Source: Verrucomicrobiota bacterium (GTDB taxonomy: Bacteria; Verrucomicrobiota; Verrucomicrobiia; Limisphaerales; UBA9464). From it: a DNA stretch of 8,797 nt. Below, one piece after another: positions 6,953 through 8,797 of this stretch (position 1 is its first letter; the number at the start of each line of letters is the position of its first letter). Below the pieces are notes generated by a model, which was given only the letters and a program-made list of their open reading frames with translations, was not told where the DNA came from and searched no databases. The translations under genes and the position numbers were made by a program. The stretch lies in contig CANHYD010000083.1 of NCBI GenBank assembly GCA_947464705.1, forward strand, positions 1 to 8,797, read 5' to 3'.

Positions 6953-7039
6953 CTTTGGAATGGCGGGGGGGTCACTGGCCGCTGCGACGACCTCTGAATC
7001 GCACCCGCGAGCCCCTTCCCTATCCCTTCGGTGCTGGAA

Positions 7040-7072
7040 AAGGCCGTTGGACTCCCCCAGAGTCTCGGCCTT
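7040..7072 (+). promoter_or_regulatory. Two-part hairpin ending two bases before the methyltransferase start
   Basis: AAGGCCG (7040-7046) pairs with CGGCCTT (7066-7072), and inside it GACTC (7050-7054) pairs with GAGTC (7060-7064) around a CCCCA loop, with a small ttg/t internal loop. All 12 pairs are Watson-Crick. Only two bases separate it from the ATG at 7075. It lacks a T-run on the + strand, so it is a poor terminator in that direction (the - strand side has TTTT). In an mRNA it would cover the translation start region, and could act as an attenuator or translational control element, or be the worn terminator of paralog B. Confidence 0.45.
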
Positions 7073-7074
7073 CG

Positions 7075-7833
7075 ATGATCCTGCCTCAACTACTGTGGCG
7101 CTTCGTCCACCATCGCGATGACCCGGAGTTTTACCGGATGCAGGCGGTGGACGCGATCGCTTGGATCGAAGAGAGCGGCATCCCCGTCGGCCCTGGAATC
7201 CGGGTTCTGGATCTGGGCTGCGGCCATGGAGTCTTTGGAGGAGAACTCCTTCGTCGGGGTTGCACCGTGACCTTCGCCGATGAGCAGAACCACCTGCTTC
7301 CTGAATTCCGTGCCTGCCCCTTCCTGAGCGTCAACCTCGACAAAGACTCGCTGGATCGGCTGGGGCACTACGACCTGGTGATTTGTTCCAATGTGCTGGA
7401 ACACCTGTCCCAGCCTGAATCGTTCCTGTCGCGGGCCAACCAGTTGCTCTCGCCGGGAGGCCGTTTCTACCTCAGCTGGACCAATTGGCTGTCACCCTGG
7501 GGTGGTCACGAATTCTCACCCTGGCATTACCTGGGGCCGCGAATCGGGCCGGCCATTCACGACTTGCTCGGCAAGAGCCGCTTCCACCAACCCGGCACCA
7601 ATCTCTTTGTCACCTCCATCGGGGCCATACTGCGTCACCTAGACCGTCAGACACCACTGACCATCACCCGGCGGGCACCTCGTTATTACCCGGAGTTCTG
7701 GTTCCTGCTGCACTTGCCAATCTTGCGGGAGTTCCTGTCTTGGAACTGCGCCTTACTGCTGAAATCCCGTCTGGATTCCCCATCGAAGACCCAGAGCCAA
7801 ACACTCTCCAGACCGGCCATCCTCTCCTCATGA
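7075..7833 (+). CDS. Class I SAM-dependent methyltransferase (first of pair)
   Basis: A 252-residue cytoplasmic methyltransferase of the Methyltransf_11/23 type, using S-adenosylmethionine. Motif I is VLDLGCGHG (44-52), followed by the acidic end of strand 2 (FADE, 67-70), motif IV-like YDLVICSNVLEH (99-110) and the post-core LSPGGRF (125-131). A distinctive aromatic stretch, WTNWLSPWGGHEF (135-147), follows; I associate this type with methyltransferases in polysaccharide clusters. The frame is open back to a TTG at 6955, but the upstream 40 codons give a low-complexity Arg/Pro-rich peptide and contain the hairpin at 7040-7072, so the ATG at 7075 is preferred. The stop overlaps the next methyltransferase start (ATGA). 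The substrate is probably a sugar, glycan or lipid-linked intermediate, judged only from the neighbouring glycosyltransferases. Confidence 0.88.
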   Translation: MILPQLLWRFVHHRDDPEFYRMQAVDAIAWIEESGIPVGPGIRVLDLGCGHGVFGGELLRRGCTVTFADEQNHLLPEFRACPFLSVNLDKDSLDRLGHYDLVICSNVLEHLSQPESFLSRANQLLSPGGRFYLSWTNWLSPWGGHEFSPWHYLGPRIGPAIHDLLGKSRFHQPGTNLFVTSIGAILRHLDRQTPLTITRRAPRYYPEFWFLLHLPILREFLSWNCALLLKSRLDSPSKTQSQTLSRPAILSS

Positions 7834-8411
7834 ACGACATGTCTCCATCCGGTCCGCGACGCCTCAATGTCGGCTGCGGCCTCGATATCCGCGAGGGCTG
7901 GGTGAATCTCGATTCCGTGGATTACGGCGGGAACCAGCTCTGCGACCTGAACCAGTACCCCTGGCCTTTTCCCGACAATCACTTTGATGTGGTCTATGCC
8001 TCCCACATCCTGGAGCACATGGGCAACTTCAACGCTGTTGTCACCGAGTTGTGGCGGGTGTGCCGCCCTGGGGCGATCATCACCGTGAAGGTGCCCTTCT
8101 TTCTCAGCACCAAGTTCTACTCCGAACCCGATCACCGCATTCCTTTCGGCATCCGATCCTTCGACAATTACGAAGACATCACCGGACGAACGTTGAAGTT
8201 CTATGAGCAGTGGAAGCTGGGGCACCGAACCAATTACGGCAGCAAGGCCCGCTTCGTGGTGGAGTCCAAGCGATTCCATTTTTCGAATTTCGCAGCGCTG
8301 CGATGGCTCAATGGCCCCATCAACCTCGAGCCCGTGATCTTCGAGCGATTCTTCGCGACCCTAATCACCCCGGAAGAGGTCCATTTCCGCCTTCGGGTCT
8401 CTAAGGGTTAA
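7830..8411 (+). CDS. Class I SAM-dependent methyltransferase (second of pair)
   Basis: A compact 193-residue methyltransferase. Motif I is LNVGCGLDIREGWVNLD (12-28), the form seen in short glycan-cluster methyltransferases where G-W-V-N-L-D directly follows the glycine loop. DLNQYPWPF (39-47), VYASHILEHM (55-64) and RPGAIITVKVPF (79-90) follow, then DHRIPFG (101-107). There is no extra domain. The ATG at 7830 overlaps the stop of the preceding gene (ATGA); a second in-frame ATG at 7839 is possible. The frame is open further upstream, but that part only shadows the first methyltransferase. The two enzymes are only distantly alike, so they are not a recent duplication and may act on different positions or acceptors. 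The gene ends in TAA at 8409-8411, just ahead of the noncoding repeat region. Confidence 0.88.
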   Translation: MNDMSPSGPRRLNVGCGLDIREGWVNLDSVDYGGNQLCDLNQYPWPFPDNHFDVVYASHILEHMGNFNAVVTELWRVCRPGAIITVKVPFFLSTKFYSEPDHRIPFGIRSFDNYEDITGRTLKFYEQWKLGHRTNYGSKARFVVESKRFHFSNFAALRWLNGPINLEPVIFERFFATLITPEEVHFRLRVSKG

Positions 8412-8534
8412 CCCTCGCGCTCCAAGCCTCACGCCGCTCACCCTTTGGGCGCCCGCACACGCTCAAGCTGTGGGGATTGGGGCTGAAAGCCTGCGGTATT
8501 GTTGGAGGCCCCATCAGGTTGAATACTCCCCAGG
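8412..8534. other. Noncoding stretch after the methyltransferases
   Basis: I see no supported gene, RNA or clear terminator here. A GGGCGCCC palindrome lies at 8447-8454 but has no associated T-run. The composition and the growing frequency of CCGGG/GGGG words merge into the repeats that follow. Confidence 0.5.
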
Positions 8535-8581
8535 GGCTCTCTCCGGGCAGGGCTCTCTCCGGGCAGGGCGCCTCCGGGTAG
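8535..8581 (+). repeat. 16-base tandem repeat, three units
   Basis: GGCTCTCTCCGGGCAG occurs at 8535-8550 and again, identical, at 8551-8566. A third, worn 15-base unit (GGCGCCTCCGGGTAG) at 8567-8581 runs straight into the first large palindromic unit. Its CTCCGGGTAGGG words resemble the TCTCCGAGGTAGGG that precedes the second large unit, so the short units may be debris of the larger element. Confidence 0.75.
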
Positions 8582-8666
8582 GGCGATTTCTCCGAAAGCG
8601 CCACGTCTGCGGTGCCGGACCGCTCGGAGATCGGTCCCTACCGGGGAGATCATCGGGCTACACCCC
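8577..8666 (+). repeat. 90-base palindromic repeat unit, copy 1 (REP/MITE-like)
   Basis: This unit is identical over 90 bases to 8708-8797. The 5' arm (8577-8600, starting GGTAGGGCGATTTCTCCG) pairs with the 3' arm (8621-8642, ending CGGAGATCGGTCCCTACC) as a long stem with a few bulges around a 20-base loop. A shorter alternative hairpin, GGACCG (8617-8622) with CGGTCC (8632-8637), would exclude the long one. It has no coding potential. Such elements are usually dispersed in many copies and may be moved by a REP-associated transposase encoded elsewhere (family knowledge, not seen here). Confidence 0.82.
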
Positions 8667-8707
8667 TGAGTCCTTCGGCACACTCAGCCTTGCCTGAGCA
8701 TCTCCGA

Positions 8708-8797
8708 GGTAGGGCGATTTCTCCGAAAGCGCCACGTCTGCGGTGCCGGACCGCTCGGAGATCGGTCCCTACCGGGGAGATCATCGGGCTACACCCC
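8708..8797 (+). repeat. 90-base palindromic repeat unit, copy 2, at window end
   Basis: This is an exact copy of 8577-8666, offset by 131 bases, with a 41-base spacer (8667-8707) that contains a small CTCAG...CTGAG hairpin. The window ends exactly where identity with copy 1 would stop, so it cannot be seen whether the spacer and further copies follow as a longer tandem array. Confidence 0.82.

Noticed and set aside
7485..7829. N-terminal extension of the second methyltransferase
   Set aside because: The open frame extends upstream, but this part lies inside the first methyltransferase and encodes a Pro/His/Arg-rich low-complexity peptide. The ATG at 7830 precedes motif I by a normal distance.
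8404..8415. AGGGTTAACCCT palindrome at the end of the second methyltransferase
   Set aside because: It is a perfect 12-base palindrome but has no loop or T-run and includes the stop codon, so it is not supported as a terminator or operator.
8577..8797. CRISPR array
   Set aside because: Only two repeat copies are visible, each 90 bases and strongly palindromic, with one 41-base spacer and no cas genes. Size and structure fit a REP/MITE-like element.

Overview
The window most resembles a piece of a GC-rich Gram-negative bacterial chromosome. I favour the phylum Verrucomicrobiota. The reasons are a tail region of long palindromic GGTAGGG...CCCTACC repeats of a style I associate with that phylum, start codons mostly without a clear Shine-Dalgarno sequence, and several signal-peptide proteins that fit no familiar family. 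This placement is inference; there is no rRNA or marker gene in the window.

Layout, left to right. (1) The 3' end of a gene on the + strand (to 317), possibly a DUF4340-type protein, ends at a bidirectional terminator (376-410). (2) A family-4 glycosyltransferase lies on the - strand (485-1669) and converges on that terminator. (3) A divergent intergenic region (about 1670-1883) is followed by a + strand unit: a 379-residue exported protein with a C-terminal membrane anchor (paralog A), coupled by an ATGA overlap to a 140-residue Cys-rich secreted protein. After a 121-base gap comes a second, divergent 140-residue Cys-rich secreted protein. A strong terminator (4057-4098) closes the unit. (4) A polytopic GT-C/ArnT-like membrane glycosyltransferase (4173-5729) follows. 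(5) Next is paralog B (5858-6952), clearly homologous to paralog A along its whole length. (6) Two class I SAM-dependent methyltransferases (7075-7833 and 7830-8411) are coupled by a second ATGA overlap; a strong hairpin sits two bases before the first one's start. (7) A noncoding tail (8412-8797) holds a 16-base tandem repeat and two identical 90-base palindromic units spaced 131 bases apart.

The two glycosyltransferases and two methyltransferases are typical of surface-glycan or glycoconjugate clusters. What is unusual is that they are interleaved with two pairs of unrecognised exported proteins: large anchored A/B and small Cys-rich S1/S2, whose cysteine spacing is nearly superimposable. 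A cautious reading is a cell-envelope locus that makes and possibly glycosylates a family-specific set of secreted proteins. The association rests only on gene order, and no function can be assigned to A, B, S1 or S2 from sequence alone.
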